A DNA stretch of 64,000 nt, from contig OY848917.1 in the NCBI GenBank assembly GCA_963693285.1, positions 31,197,245 to 31,261,244 on the forward strand. Reading direction: 5' to 3'. The notes under the pieces are model-generated. The model worked only from the letters and a program-made list of their open reading frames with translations, was not told the origin of the DNA and made no database searches. The position numbers were made by a program, and so were the translations under genes. This stretch comes from Xestospongia muta (Eukaryota; Porifera; Demospongiae; Haplosclerida; Petrosiidae). Every line of letters starts with the position of its first letter. The stretch's first letter is position 1. Below, in pieces: positions 43,953 to 55,438 of this stretch.

Positions 43953-44530
43953 CTGTAGATAAACAAGTAATAATTATAGTAATTAGGTGGGTGTGTACTG
44001 ACTATATAAACTATTACTATATGTTAGTACATCAGTAGTCTTGTCTCATTCTGTGAGGAAGATTCCTTTGTTTGTTTCAAATATTTAACTTGTTACAAAG
44101 TGAAAGCAATATCTTTTGAAATGTTATCAAGAACACATTTAGGGTTTAGGGTTTAAGATTTACATTCTCAAACAGTTACACTCTCTGGTAAAGCCTACAA
44201 AACAGTCTGTTTACAAATTTAGATTATGTTAGCGTAGCTGAAACTAAAGGTATGCCTTTCCAGAACTACCTTTCTTTTGAGTGTATGTCAGGGGACAAGA
44301 CTAGGGTTGGACCTGGTTCACGAGACTACTCAGTTCTATATTATGTCTTAATACAAAGTATGTTCAATTCAACAACACTACTACTATATTTAGTATAGGT
44401 AAGAAATGTAACATATAACGTATTAGTATTTAAACAATAACTTGAGGTACTGGACCCAGTACATATAGTAACATGTAACGTTTCAGTAAATACAGTTTAT
44501 CAGGTACACTGACATATTAATAATACTTAC

Positions 44531-44610
44531 CACGTTTTGTTGAGTAAGGAAGACTATACTGTAATGAATGATGTCCTGATCTTGAAGACTACTGTATATC
44601 CTAGCCTTTA
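44531..44610 (-). other. probable 5'UTR exon of the ankyrin gene
   Basis: A good donor (ACGTG|gtaagtatt) at 44531 lies upstream of the start exon, which has its own acceptor. An untranslated first exon is inferred. Its 5' limit is a guess set by the repeated block that follows at 44632; no TATA box is evident. Confidence 0.45.
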
Positions 44611-44631
44611 GAAACTGATTGTCAGTGCGTT

Positions 44632-44823
44632 ATTCTTTATCACTAAGAGATACGCCCACTACTTAAAATGCAAGGAATTCTAATTAACCTTGAGCAGCCC
44701 CACCCTTATCTAGTGTTGAAGTATGTTTGCATTTATATACTTTCTTCTTAATCATTAAGAGATACGACCATTACTTGAATGCCAGGAATTCTAATTAATC
44801 TGGAGTAGCCCCACCCTTACTTT
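44632..44823. promoter_or_regulatory. twofold repeat at the ankyrin 5' end, possible promoter
   Basis: Two copies of about 76 bases (44632-44707 and 44748-44823) share taagagatacg, ggaattctaattaa and agccccaccctta. They sit directly upstream of the presumed first exon. A third, decayed member (tctttatcattaagaacc and ggaattcg) lies at 46430-46490, just upstream of an alternative exon. Repetition at both 5' ends suggests promoter elements; no expression evidence is available. Confidence 0.45.
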
Positions 44824-44826
44824 CTA

Positions 44827-45060
44827 TTCAGAAAAGGTTGGGAAATGACGTATTAAGTGTGTATTGAGTGTACAGGTGTAAGTCCATATAGTTGTATAAC
44901 CTCACAATCAATGTATGAGTATCACCTCATGAATAGACATGATAAGTCTGTAAATAACTCTTTTTCCTAAACAGAAAATTAGTTTTTATTTGACCAACAA
45001 CATCACAATGAATTGCCAATAATTGACAATTAATTTACATCATGTTTACATTGACATAAA
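44827..45060. repeat. duplicated 5' flank, copy 1
   Basis: Recurs at 47624-47850: ttcagaaaaggtt, gaaatgacgta, aagtccatat, tatcacctcatgaatagaca, tgacaattaatttacatcat. Two small indels distinguish the copies. The flank of the ankyrin gene appears to have been duplicated together with the promoter-like block. Confidence 0.85.
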
Positions 45061-45150
45061 ATAATGAGCGGAAAGGTAGCCTTCATTGCTATTAATATTG
45101 ATTCAAGACCAGGGTTCTCAGCATATCTTCAAAACAGTCTAGAGAGTTCC

Positions 45151-45468
45151 TTAACAAAGGCCTTTACCAGTCCTTCTGAGGGGACCTTGAATAGAATAGG
45201 TTCTTTGTCCAGTGAACACCATTAGCATAGCAGGACTCAATTGTCCCAATACACTCATCACTCGAAAGATCTCCTCAAGTGAAAGATGCTTGGGACAAAG
45301 GCTGGTAATACTGGGACCAGACATTGACACACAACTAAATATATGATAAAAGATCTGATAAAAGATTAGATGGTGTCCCATCAAGAACATCAGGAGAGTA
45401 TCCACTAGACTCATTACTTCAGACTCTAGTATGTAATAACAAGAAGTTATTACTTTACTGTTAAACAA
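45151..45468 (-). CDS. unidentified 105-codon open frame
   Basis: Continuous frame with stretches such as MSLVDTLLMFLMGHHLIFYQ and KHLSLEEIFRVMSVLGQLSP. Locally it is less AT-rich than its neighbours, which hints at a captured or repeat-derived coding piece. I do not recognise a family. It lies between the two sets of ankyrin 5' exons. It could equally be the antisense of a decayed element, since the plus strand also shows long stretches with few stops. Confidence 0.25.
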   Translation of the reverse strand: MFNSKVITSCYYILESEVMSLVDTLLMFLMGHHLIFYQIFYHIFSCVSMSGPSITSLCPKHLSLEEIFRVMSVLGQLSPAMLMVFTGQRTYSIQGPLRRTGKGLC

Positions 45469-45510
45469 TGTCTATAAGTCAGTAGTTATTATATGTATTT
45501 ATGTACTCAC

Positions 45511-45614
45511 TTCATTTATAGTATAAACATGAACAGATCTATCTTCTACAGCACTCTTAATTACATCAAGATCACTATTAGGTCCATTACAAGCTGCATT
45601 ATAATAGACTACTT
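45511..45614 (-). CDS. alternative ankyrin 5' exon or paralogue exon
   Basis: 104 nt with acceptor ctattttag|AAG and donor GAA|gtgagt. In the frame set by the preceding segment it reads VVYYNAACNGPNSDLDVIKS then AVEDRSVHVYTINE, a degenerate ankyrin-like unit (yyNAA..G..dvik). Its donor is phase 0, so it could splice to the 43634-43732 exon in place of the MSSQQDKL exon. This may be a second promoter's transcript or a decaying duplicate. Confidence 0.5.
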
Positions 45615-46386
45615 CTAAAATAGAGAAAACATATTATATTCAAAAAAACTGATAGTAGTATATTAGAATATATCATATAATATAAATATATTAATACCCA
45701 ACATAGATGATATGTAATCAATACATGTATCCATGTATATAATGTACATGTACTTTACTCATAGTCTACTCCTGTTTTATCTACTAATATTTAACTGACA
45801 ATAACATGTACTAACATAATACAAGTTTACTTGAACATCATGTAACATCATGTAGACAGTTATATAGTGACAATAATTAAATAATAAGACTATAGAGTTA
45901 ATAACATCATTTATGATATTAATTAGTTTAGTGAGGAATTCTAATTAAGACTATTTAGTATGTTATGAATATTATTAATACTTTGGGTGACATTCAAAGT
46001 GTGTCAATGATCTTTCATACAATATGTTAGACTACATATTAACTGACTATTTCTATATATTATTGTTCTATTGTTCTATGTAACTATTAAAGTTATCTAA
46101 TACTACATGTAGTAATCATTGACTCTACCTCTACACTAATAGACCTAATATCACAGTGTGTTTATTGTCAGGACTAGTTTAATGTACCATTACTTGTATC
46201 ATACACACACATAGTGTCAACCTGTGAACTCAATCATACTAACATTGAAGTATATACTATCATTATATAACAATGTCTGTCTATCTACTATAGTCATAGC
46301 TATAGTCTACAGTCACATATACTAGGATCAGTTAATGGTTTATACTATTAACACAACACACACATATATATACTGCAGTCACCTAC

Positions 46387-46414
46387 CAGTATCATAGATG
46401 GTACAACCATTATC
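46387..46414 (-). CDS. alternative ankyrin upstream exon segment
   Basis: A donor at 46387 (ACTG|gtaggt) closes a frame reading DNGCTIYDT in phase 1, which joins in frame with the 45511-45614 exon. No start codon is visible in that frame within the local open stretch (an upstream TAA limits it). An ATG at 46410 opens another frame (MVVPSMIL) that would not join. The 5' end is therefore unresolved. Confidence 0.3.
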
Positions 46415-46499
46415 TTTTAGTACTTGCTTTCTTTATCATTAAGAACCATGCCACTAAAATGGTTCATTAGTAATAGTATAGGAATTCGTTATCAACTGT

Positions 46500-47620
46500 T
46501 GTGTGTCAAAATTAAATTGATCATAAAAAGTCAATTTATTAATTATTACAATATGTACTTATTCTCATAGTTAGTATGTCCAATATCTTCTCAATATCAA
46601 GTACTAATGTTAGAGTCATCATATCATTTGATGTCTAAGATCATATTCTGTCAATATCTACAAGTAAAAACATTTCCATTATAGATAATAAAGTATATAG
46701 TTACTAGTAATATAATACTAGACTAGTTTATCATATTAATATAATAGAGAGGAGCTGATAATGATATATTAGTGTATTCTATTAATACATTATAATGGAC
46801 ATAACATAATTATATTAGTGATGTAAAATATGTGTTAATTAGTTTAGAAGACATAACAAGTTCAATGTTATATAAACACTACAAAGACATTGATATACAT
46901 AACAGTACTACTGTAGTAATTAGGAGGACTATTAATGGTTTCTCATATTGGACCTATTGTATATTGATATTGTACTATACTACTTACTATATCAGTAGTG
47001 GGTCTAGTACTTGACTGTCACTGATAATTATCAACACTAAATATAATAGGTTAAAACACAAGTGATGTCCAGTATTGACACATCTTGTCTTGTCTATAAT
47101 CCTAAAGCCTCTAGTATAAGTAACCTAGGATATTTGCTATATCTAAAATGGTTCTTAGGATTCAGGAGAACATCCATATCCTATAATACAAAGTATCTAG
47201 AGATTGTATATATATATATATTCTTTTGACATACATGATATCTTGTCAATAACATATATTATATTATATTGATTTTATATTATGTCATTTACTTTTCCTT
47301 TAACTTGTCATAATATAATATTGAGTTATAATGTACTCTCTAGTCTAAGGAGAGATCAGTACTATACATGTACTAGATATATAAAGTACTCTAAGTACAT
47401 GTATCTATCATAACATGCATTACTACTCTATTATATGAAGTACTTTATAAGTATCTATTTACATGTTAGTGGTTTTATGGGTGTGTTTAAATAAGTGACT
47501 AAGTGTTTGTGGTAACACTACATTGTAATTGATAATATATTACATAACACAGACATATACTCCATTTTAGAGTCAGTGATAATATACTGGTACTAGATAT
47601 ATAAAGCATGTTTACTCTTC
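46500..47620. other. no gene seen
   Basis: AT-rich sequence upstream of the ankyrin 5' region, with a TA run near 47209-47220. Short open frames only. Confidence 0.5.
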
Positions 47621-47623
47621 ATT

Positions 47624-47850
47624 CAGAAAAGGTTAGGAAATGACGTAATAAGTGGGCGTTTAGTGGACAGGAGTAAGTCCATATTGTTGTATAACCTCAC
47701 AATATGAATATCACCTCATGAATAGACATGATAAGTCTGTAAATAACTTATACTCCTAAACAGAAAATTAGTTTTTAATTGACCAGCAAATATCATAATT
47801 AATTGCCAATAAATGACAATTAATTTACATCATGTTTACATTGACATAAA
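47624..47850. repeat. duplicated 5' flank, copy 2
   Basis: Partner of 44827-45060. From its right part onward a second, more diverged direct repeat begins (47815-48075 against 48880-49150; shared features gaattctt, atcttgtg.gtctcc, tttattaacaa.t). These repeats flank the foldback element. Confidence 0.75.
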
Positions 47851-48078
47851 GGTTATATTAAATAGAAATTGTCTATTAGAATTCTTCTCAAGTCTGAAGA
47901 TGATACATAGACTCCTTATTATGTCAATATCTTGTGTGTCTCCATTTCATGATTAGATTTATTAACAAGTAGATCATTGATAATTTGGTTATTTACAATT
48001 TAAACCATTCTCTGGCCCAATAGTTAAATTAACAGTATGTCTTCCCTTATGTCAGGTTATGGATCATTAATAATTTAA

Positions 48079-48739
48079 TACTCACTACTTTAACGTGATA
48101 ACAATTTCCAAGATACATTTCTGTGCCATCTTGTAAGAGTTTACTATAGAGGTCAATGAAAAAAAGTTCAATATTTCTCGTATAGCACCTCTTATACAGT
48201 ACTGTTTATTCTTGTTATAGATATATCAATTGAATATTTGAAGTAAGAACTATACAACGATATTTACCTGAAGCTCAGATACATGTTAGTTTTCCAGAAA
48301 AACGGTTACAAAACAGGTCATTTAGTCATTATCTCTTTTTCATCATAGTAGTATATTATAAAATTTAGTTTGGTACTACTATGTATCCGAACTAGTCCTA
48401 GGTTTCCTGCTAATGATGATAACAACTTTCACTTTAGAATATATAGTGTGAAAACATTAATTGACAATGCACAAACTATGACAAACATCTATATATTATA
48501 CATTTCATGGACAATATATCATAGTCTAGTACTAGTATGTATCTGAGCTTCAGGTGAATATCATTGTATAGCTAACACTTTAAACTCTCGATTGGTATGC
48601 GCATAAAAAGAATAAACGGTACTGTATAAGAGTTGTAATATGAGAAATATTGAATTTTTTTTCATTGACTTCTATAATTAACTGTTACTAGTGGAACGGG
48701 ATTAACCCCGGACGTTGTCGTCTCGATTATTAGTGAGTA
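48079..48739. mobile_element. 661-bp foldback element flanked by TTAA
   Basis: Ends tactcacta..tagtgagta are flanked on both sides by TTAA. Inverted similarity resumes at 48149-48290 against 48538-48675 (blocks gtcaatgaaaaaaa, tcaatatttctc, tcttatacagta, acctgaagctcagatacat). No coding frame. TTAA target sites are typical of piggyBac, so this may be a piggyBac-mobilised MITE. The extent of the TIRs beyond the strong blocks is uncertain. Confidence 0.75.
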
Positions 48740-49150
48740 TTAAATACTTGAGATCTTTACATGAAAAGACTATTAATATTAATATCTTAACATTATCTAC
48801 ATGACAGTTCATATTAGAAGAATGCAGAAAACTACTTATTTACATTCATTTAATTAGTTAGTCAATCAATTATTATAATTATTGATAGTTAACAGTAAAT
48901 TTATATCACATGGACATGAAGGTTGTATTAAAATGTAACTGTCCATTACAATTCTTCAAAAGATGGTCCATATTGTCTTTAATATGGTAACATCTTGTGC
49001 GTCTCCGATCTGTGATATATTTTATTAACAACTGGACCATTAATCAATGTTGTTTACAAGTTAAACTATTTGTTGGTCTATTAAATATTAATGTCTGTTT
49101 CCTCATGTTTATTAGGAAAAGGTAGGTTTTGAATCATTAATAAAGAATGT

Positions 49151-49919
49151 AATTACTTCCCAGGTATTTTAAAGTAATGTAATATAAACTGAATATTACT
49201 GGATATACCAAAGGATTGAAGTAAAGGAAGACACATCCTGATTGTCTAATGTAATATTTGCTACTAACAACCAAAAGATATGATATCACAATATTAAAAT
49301 ATTTTTCATAATAAACAAAATTCTTCCATGTTCAGTTTCTTCATTATCTCATGTATTTTCTTGTATAATAATCAAATAGTTAAAAATATAATTGTCACAT
49401 TCTTCTTCTACTTCAAACATTTGATGTATTCTGCAATTAAAAATGTCACATCCTATAGCTGGTGTCTCACATGTAATCATAAAAGTTTATGTGTCAAGTT
49501 AATGTCAATTGTTGATAATATTTGTAGTAAGTGATTACTTATATTTTGATACAAAATAAGTATCTTCACTAATTAACATTAGAACAATACTAATAAAACA
49601 TTGAATTTGAAGACAGAAGAGTTAGATGTTTATATAGTTGTAATAGTATTATTACTGCATTTCAAGAGAAAAGGAATTAATCTTGTTAGCAAGTTTGTTG
49701 AGAAGTGATATCATTGTATGTTAGTTCTACTAGTTGACAGAGATGTTGAAAAGATTGAGATTTAAGACATAATTCAAGAACAATTATTTTGAATGTTTAT
49801 TTGTTGTAGTTTGTATTCTATATTCTATAGATCAATGAGGACAATGATACAATCAAATCATTTAATTCACAAAATATTTTTTAATGTTGATCATTAATTG
49901 TAGTCACTGATATTACTAC
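49151..49919. other. no gene seen
   Basis: AT-rich flank left of the gypsy LTR. A 50-base stretch around gatacaatcaaatcatttaa (49849) recurs to the right of the 3' LTR (54104), so the target region may have been duplicated. Confidence 0.5.
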
Positions 49920-50085
49920 TGTAGTTGGTCTACTCTTAGTCGTAGTAATATTATTACGTATGAATATTATTATAGTCTGACCATGCTCAGTTTTTTTTTG
50001 GTCTTCATGTTCAATATTTTGCTTGTTGTTCTCAAGTTGTACCCTAATAATTCGTTGATAATAGTTACTTACTCCTGATACGACA
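49920..50085 (+). repeat. gypsy 5' LTR
   Basis: About 166 bp, TG..CA ends (tgtagttgg ... gatacgaca). It pairs with 53853-54015 through blocks tatgaatatt, catgctcagt, gttctcaagttgtaccctaa and ttgataatagt. It is followed after one base by tggcgacgagg, a start typical of the primer-binding region in related gypsy elements. Confidence 0.8.
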
Positions 50086-50159
50086 GTGGCGACGAGGCTG
50101 GCAGTTAAGCCGATATAAAGGCAAATGCAATAGTTGATCCGTCGACAGAGTCTTTTACA

Positions 50160-50760
50160 GTTTATATTGAGAGGGGCAATCTGTTGTTTCAGGCAAAGCA
50201 TGTGCCAGATAAGAAGAAAGTTCTGGTGTTTCTAACTATTGCTGGGAAGACCCCCTACGGTTTCTCAGAAACTTGTCACAGCCTAGTTCGTCCATGGACA
50301 AAACTTTTGACAATCTACAAGATGTACTCAAGAAGCATTACCAACCTACCCCATCAGTGATTACTGAGAGGTTTAATTTTCATAAGAGGAATGAAAAAGA
50401 AGGGAATAGTGTGGCTGAATATGTAGCAGAATTAAAGTGGTTATAGACTTACTGCCAGTTTGAGGTATATATAGATGATGCTCTGAGAGATCGACTAGTA
50501 TGTGGACTCTTAAAGGAATCAACTCAGAAATGGTTGTTAGTAGAAGACAAGTTAATCTTTACAAAAGCACTTGATATGGCTGAAAATATTGAGTCTGTGG
50601 ACAAACAAACTCTAGCAATGAAGAATGGCTTAATAGACAAAAGTGGTCTTGTTCATAAAGTCTCACCATTAAATACAACATATTATAGGTGTAGTAAACT
50701 GAATCACACTGTTACTATATATAAAGATTGTTTGAAATGTGGCAAAAGGACTACTTAAAA
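50160..50760 (+). pseudogene. Ty3/gypsy gag of the two-LTR element
   Basis: Gag frames give GKTPYGFLRNLSQPSSSMDK, VLKKHYQPTPSVITERFNFH, NSVAEYVAELKWL, stop, then DDALRDRLVCGLLKESTQKW. The open part at 50534-50758 ends with a degraded zinc knuckle (YYRCSKLNHTVTIYKDC), whose first Cys is Tyr-shifted. Gag assembles the particle and binds RNA. A stop near 50445 and shifts near 50240 inactivate it. Confidence 0.85.
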
Positions 50761-50830
50761 GCTGTCTGTCATGGCAGAGAACCTAATAGAGTCCGACTGA
50801 TGGTTACCGATTTCATACTTTTTAATATAG

Positions 50831-53790
50831 GTGTGCAGAAGCTTGTTGACCAATCAAGATGGAAGTAAAATTCAGAGACCAACTATGGATATTGACACAG
50901 GAGCTAATGTTTCAATTATTTCACAACAAGAGTATGACTCAAAGCTCTCCCATTACAAACCATATAAATCTGATATAGTATTGAAGACATATCTCAGAAA
51001 TGATGAAAGTGGTTGATATAACCACTACCAGTGTACACTACCTGGATCAAGAATTCAAATTGGACAATCATCAGCTAGCTGGAATCATTGAACCTATTGT
51101 ATTTAGTGAGTGGGCAGCATCCATTAGGATGGACTTGTACATATATGTGGTGACTATAAGGTGGACCACTGCCCATTGACAAAACCTAAGAAATTATTTG
51201 CATCTGTAACTGGGGATAAGAAATTCACAAAAATAGACTTATGTCAAGTGTACCAACAAATCTTTTTAGACAATCAATCTGAAGACTTAGTCACCATCAA
51301 CACTCATAATGGACTTTACAGATATACAATAATTTAGGAATTGCCTCAGTTCTGACTATATTTAGCAAACAATATGGGAATTGTCTTGTAGGGAACACCT
51401 CATACTGTCTGTTATATTGATGATATATTTAGAATTGGTGCTAATGATCATGAACACCTTGCTAATCTAGAAGTACTCAGACATTTGCAGTACCATGGAA
51501 TCAGATTGAAAAGGAACAAATGTAAGTTCATTGATCATGTTGAATATCTAGGTCATACAGTTGATAGTGAAAGGTTGCATGTTAACCCAGACAAAGTTAA
51601 AGCACTTGTGAATGCACTCAGGCCTCAGAATGTCATTGAACTAAGAGCCTATATAGGATTAGTTAATTTTAGTAAATTTATAGCAAATCTCACAACTACA
51701 TTATAGCCCCTAAACATCCTGTTATAAAACAATTTGTAAATGGGTGAGGTCAGATGAATGTGACATATATAGCAAGTCTTTAAAAAGTTGATTTCCTGCA
51801 ATGTCCTTGTGGATTATAACCCCTCATTCCCTATTCAATTAGCAGCTGATGCCTCCCAATATGGTATTGGGACAGGTTTGAATCGCATCACACCCTATGT
51901 GCTAGAAAAGCCTATAACTTTTGTCTCCTAAACTCTCTCTAAGTTATAAAAGAATTTCTCTCAAGTTGAGAGAGAAGGCTTGTTATTAATATTTGCAGCA
52001 AAAAATTAAACCAGTACTTGTATGGTAGGGAATTCACATCAATCACTGACCACAAACAATGACTATAATTTTGGATCTTATAAAGTATCCTCCCACCACA
52101 GCCTCTAGACTACGTAGATAAGCTGTACTCTTATTAAATTCTTATTGATATTATTTTTAGATATACTAGTGCTTATCGAAGTGTTGATAGGCTAACTTGC
52201 TTCCTGTTACCAGTTACAGAAGATCAATCAACACTCAGTGAAGGAGCGTCAACTATATTTTATATTGCTCAGGTTGACATATTAGCTGTCACATGTGTTG
52301 AACTACAGGCAGTTACTTGTACTGATCCCATTGATAACAAAATGCTCTGCTATACAAGAAATAGTTGGTCATGTGAGATATCTAAAGAGCTAAACCCATA
52401 CCACAATAGGGCAAGAATTACATACCAGTCATGTGGGAGTGAATAAAACAAAGGTAGTTCCCATTCCCTATTCAATTAGCAGCTGATGCCTCCCAATATG
52501 GTATTGGGACAGGTTTGAATCGCATCACACCCTATGTGCTAGAAAAGCCTATAACTTTTGTCTCCTAAACTCTCTCTAAGTTATAAAAGAATTTCTCTCA
52601 AGTTGAGAGAGAAGGCTTGTTATTAATATTTGCAGCAAAAAATTAAACCAGTACTTGTATGGTAGGGAATTCACATCAATCACTGACCACAAACAATGAC
52701 TATAATTTTGGATCTTATAAAGTATCCTCCCACCACAGCCTCTAGACTACGTAGATAAGCTGTACTCTTATTAAATTCTTATTGATATTATTTTTAGATA
52801 TACTAGTGCTTATCGAAGTGTTGATAGGCTAACTTGCTTCCTGTTACCAGTTACAGAAGATCAATCAACACTCAGTGAAGGAGCGTCAACTATATTTTAT
52901 ATTGCTCAGGTTGACATATTAGCTGTCACATGTGTTGAACTACAGGCAGTTACTTGTACTGATCCCATTGATAACAAAATGCTCTGCTATACAAGAAATA
53001 GTTGGTCATGTGAGATATCTAAAGAGCTAAACCCATACCACAATAGGGCAAGAATTACATACCAGTCATGTGGGAGTGAATAAAACAAAGGTAGTTCCCA
53101 GAATCTTTGTGGTGACCCTCAATCAGTAAAGATATTGAACAGTTAGTCTTGGCCAAGTTGACCTTGGTAGCATATCCAGACTGATTTTCCTGGACCATTG
53201 TTTTGTAAGACATATTTGCTTGTAGTTGACAGTCACTCATCTACATCAACTTCTGTAACAAATGAAGTCTTACAACACATTTTTTTTGTTGTTGGTTACC
53301 CCAACAGCTTGTGTCTGATAATAACCCTCGATTTACATCCCAAGAACTCACTATCTTTCTTCGTAATAATGTTATAAAGCATTTCAAGTTCGCTTCTTAT
53401 CACCTGTTAAGTAATGGTGCTGTAGAGAAACTGGTACAAATAATTCTCTCAAGAAGGGGAAGAAAGAAGGGCACAATAGTCAGTATACACTGTCTAATTT
53501 TCTTTTGTATTACCAAGCAACTTTACACTCAACAACTGGTGAAGCTCCTTATGAACTAATGCTATGAAGACCTCTAAGAACAGTACTGAATTTGTTGAAA
53601 CCTAACACACTGACTAAAGTTAGTCACCACTTACCAATAAGGTCTACAGAAAAGTAATTACAATATCCATTAGTGATTAGTCAGGCAGTCCACCCGAGAC
53701 TGGCAACTTAGACATTTCTACTTAGACATTTCTCGACATTACCCTCAACATGTTCGTCATCTGCCAGATCGATATTATTTAAACATACTG
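50831..53790 (+). pseudogene. Ty3/gypsy pol of the two-LTR element
   Basis: The protease keeps its triad (MDIDTGANVSIISQQEYD) at 50886. RT at about 51100-51700 shows HICGDYKV in a shifted frame, KFTKIDLCQVYQQIFLDNQS, CYIDDIFRIG (catalytic YIDD intact) and HVEYLGHTVDSERLHVNPDK. RNase H starts near 51840 (LAADASQYGIGTGLN) and lies in a 637-bp segment present twice. Integrase follows: GPLFCKTYLLVVDSHSS near 53195, LVSDNNPRFTSQELTIFLRN at 53308 and NGAVEKLVQII, so D, D and E remain recognisable. Shifts and stops are numerous. The catalytic residues of protease and RT are better kept than in the other gypsy copies. Confidence 0.87.
51825..53100 (+). repeat. 637-bp tandem duplication inside gypsy pol
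   Basis: Sequence from cattccctattcaattagca through gaataaaacaaaggtagttc is followed directly by a second copy with an offset of 637 bases (51825-52461 and 52462-53100). By eye I find no mismatch. The join is within ttcccattccc. It covers RNase H and the spacer to integrase. Such identity contrasts with the decay of the element. Confidence 0.92.
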
Positions 53791-53852
53791 TGCTCATTGG
53801 CAAATAGTTAATGTATATTGTATTGTTGTATTATTTTGTAAGAGAGAAGGAG

Positions 53853-54015
53853 TGTAGTGGATCTTAGTTGTGATATAATTATATGAATATTGTTATGATT
53901 TGAGCATGCTCAGTATTCTTTTGATCTTCACGTTCACTCATTTGCTCTCTCGTGTCTGTTGTTCTTTGAGTTGTACTCTAATAAATATTTGATAATAGTA
54001 AACAAACATATGACA
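53853..54015 (+). repeat. gypsy 3' LTR
   Basis: Preceded by the polypurine tract aagagagaaggag. Starts tgtagtggatc and ends catatgaca, about 163 bp. Differs from the 5' LTR at many positions, so the insertion is old. No matching target duplication is seen directly outside the two LTRs. Confidence 0.8.
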
Positions 54016-54249
54016 GAATGATCTTCAAAATTCTTTATTCTAGAAGCCATTTCTACCTTTTTAATTCTCTGTTGATAATAAGGCTTTCTATAAACCAATG
54101 GGAATGATGATACAATCAAATCATTTAGTTCACAAATTGTTCTTGAACTGTGATTATTACTGGTACTTGTCATCACTATAGCATACATACCCTTTAGCAC
54201 AAAATTTAATTTAGGCATATTTTTAGCAGCAGTATTAGATGCTGACAAT

Positions 54250-55438
54250 GGATTTTAACAAATATAGTATTCTAAAATACAATCATATCATGAAATAAAA
54301 CTTCTAATTGCAAATAAATAATATCCCCAGAAAGGACAACTAAGATGTTCAATATATCTGTCCAGTTCAAAATGATAGTAGTAATATGTACTCAAGACAT
54401 CAGTCTGGTCTATTCTATATAATAATCTTAGTGTTGTTTTTTACGAAATTGTTTGACGAATAATAAACTTGTTGATCAGAAAAGAATAAGTCATTTTTTT
54501 TCTAATAAACAAGGTCTAGATCTGTCTATTGTAATAAATAAAACAGACACAAAGACAGACAATGAAAAGTCTCTTCTACAATATTTGCTGGTAGGAATTC
54601 ACTAAAAAGTATTAAATAATCTGATCTGTCTGATCATGTATATGTCAATTGTAGCACAAATATCAGGTCATTAATTTCTGGGTATTGGAATACCAGTTAG
54701 ATTAAACTTAGTAATTGAAAGTATTTCTTGTGAACTTGATATAGGAGGTGTTATCTTATTAAGTGTCAAAAATTTAAGGATTAAAAAAAAAATGCTTGAA
54801 AACACAACTATAACAAAAAAATTTGAGCACAGAAAACATAAGAAAAACGTATAGAGACCTTTATATGATATATCTGCCATTTTTGTGACAGAATTATTTA
54901 CTTTTATCATATAAACTTACGGAACCATTTGTCTACTAAGTACAGCATTGTATACTAGTTATATCTACATTGGTACTAAATTGAGTTATGTACTAGCCAT
55001 AAGGATCACTTTATTCAGCATATGCATATGATCAAAAGTATCTTTCACTACAAAGTGTTAGTATTAATCATCACAGAATGGGATCAGTAATTAAAGTTAA
55101 TACATCATATAAAGTAGTATATATTAAATGAGTCAAAAAGGAAAACACAAAAATTTTTGTCATAGTTCTATTACATGTATAATTAAATTCACTTTCAGTC
55201 TTAGTTAAGTTTGGAAAACCAGAAACATATCTTCTATTATCCATAACATGTTCTTTGCTGAAAAAAATAATATCTGCTGTCCTTCATCAACTTTTCCCAC
55301 AATCCTTCTAACCTCAAAACAAGTGGGTGTATAGCTATTAGCATGAAGCCCTCTTTTATGTCTAAATTATACATTCTGCAAACTTAGAAATCATATTAAT
55401 TATAAGTTTAATAACATCAATTCACTCTTCCATTTTCT
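54250..55438. other. no gene seen
   Basis: AT-rich sequence. A minus-strand frame at 54671-54910 is hydrophobic but has no recognisable family. Confidence 0.5.

Noticed and set aside
44150..44168. Telomere-like tttagggtttaggg run
   Set aside because: Only two units in a gene 5' region; too short to be a telomeric array.
49881..50201. 106-codon minus-strand frame
   Set aside because: Overlaps the gypsy 5' LTR and gag start on the other strand; incidental.
53934..54248. 104-codon minus-strand frame
   Set aside because: Starts outside and ends inside the gypsy 3' LTR; no recognised domain.
54671..54910. Hydrophobic minus-strand frame, possible membrane peptide
   Set aside because: Hydrophobicity follows from T-rich codons; no start context or neighbours to support a gene.
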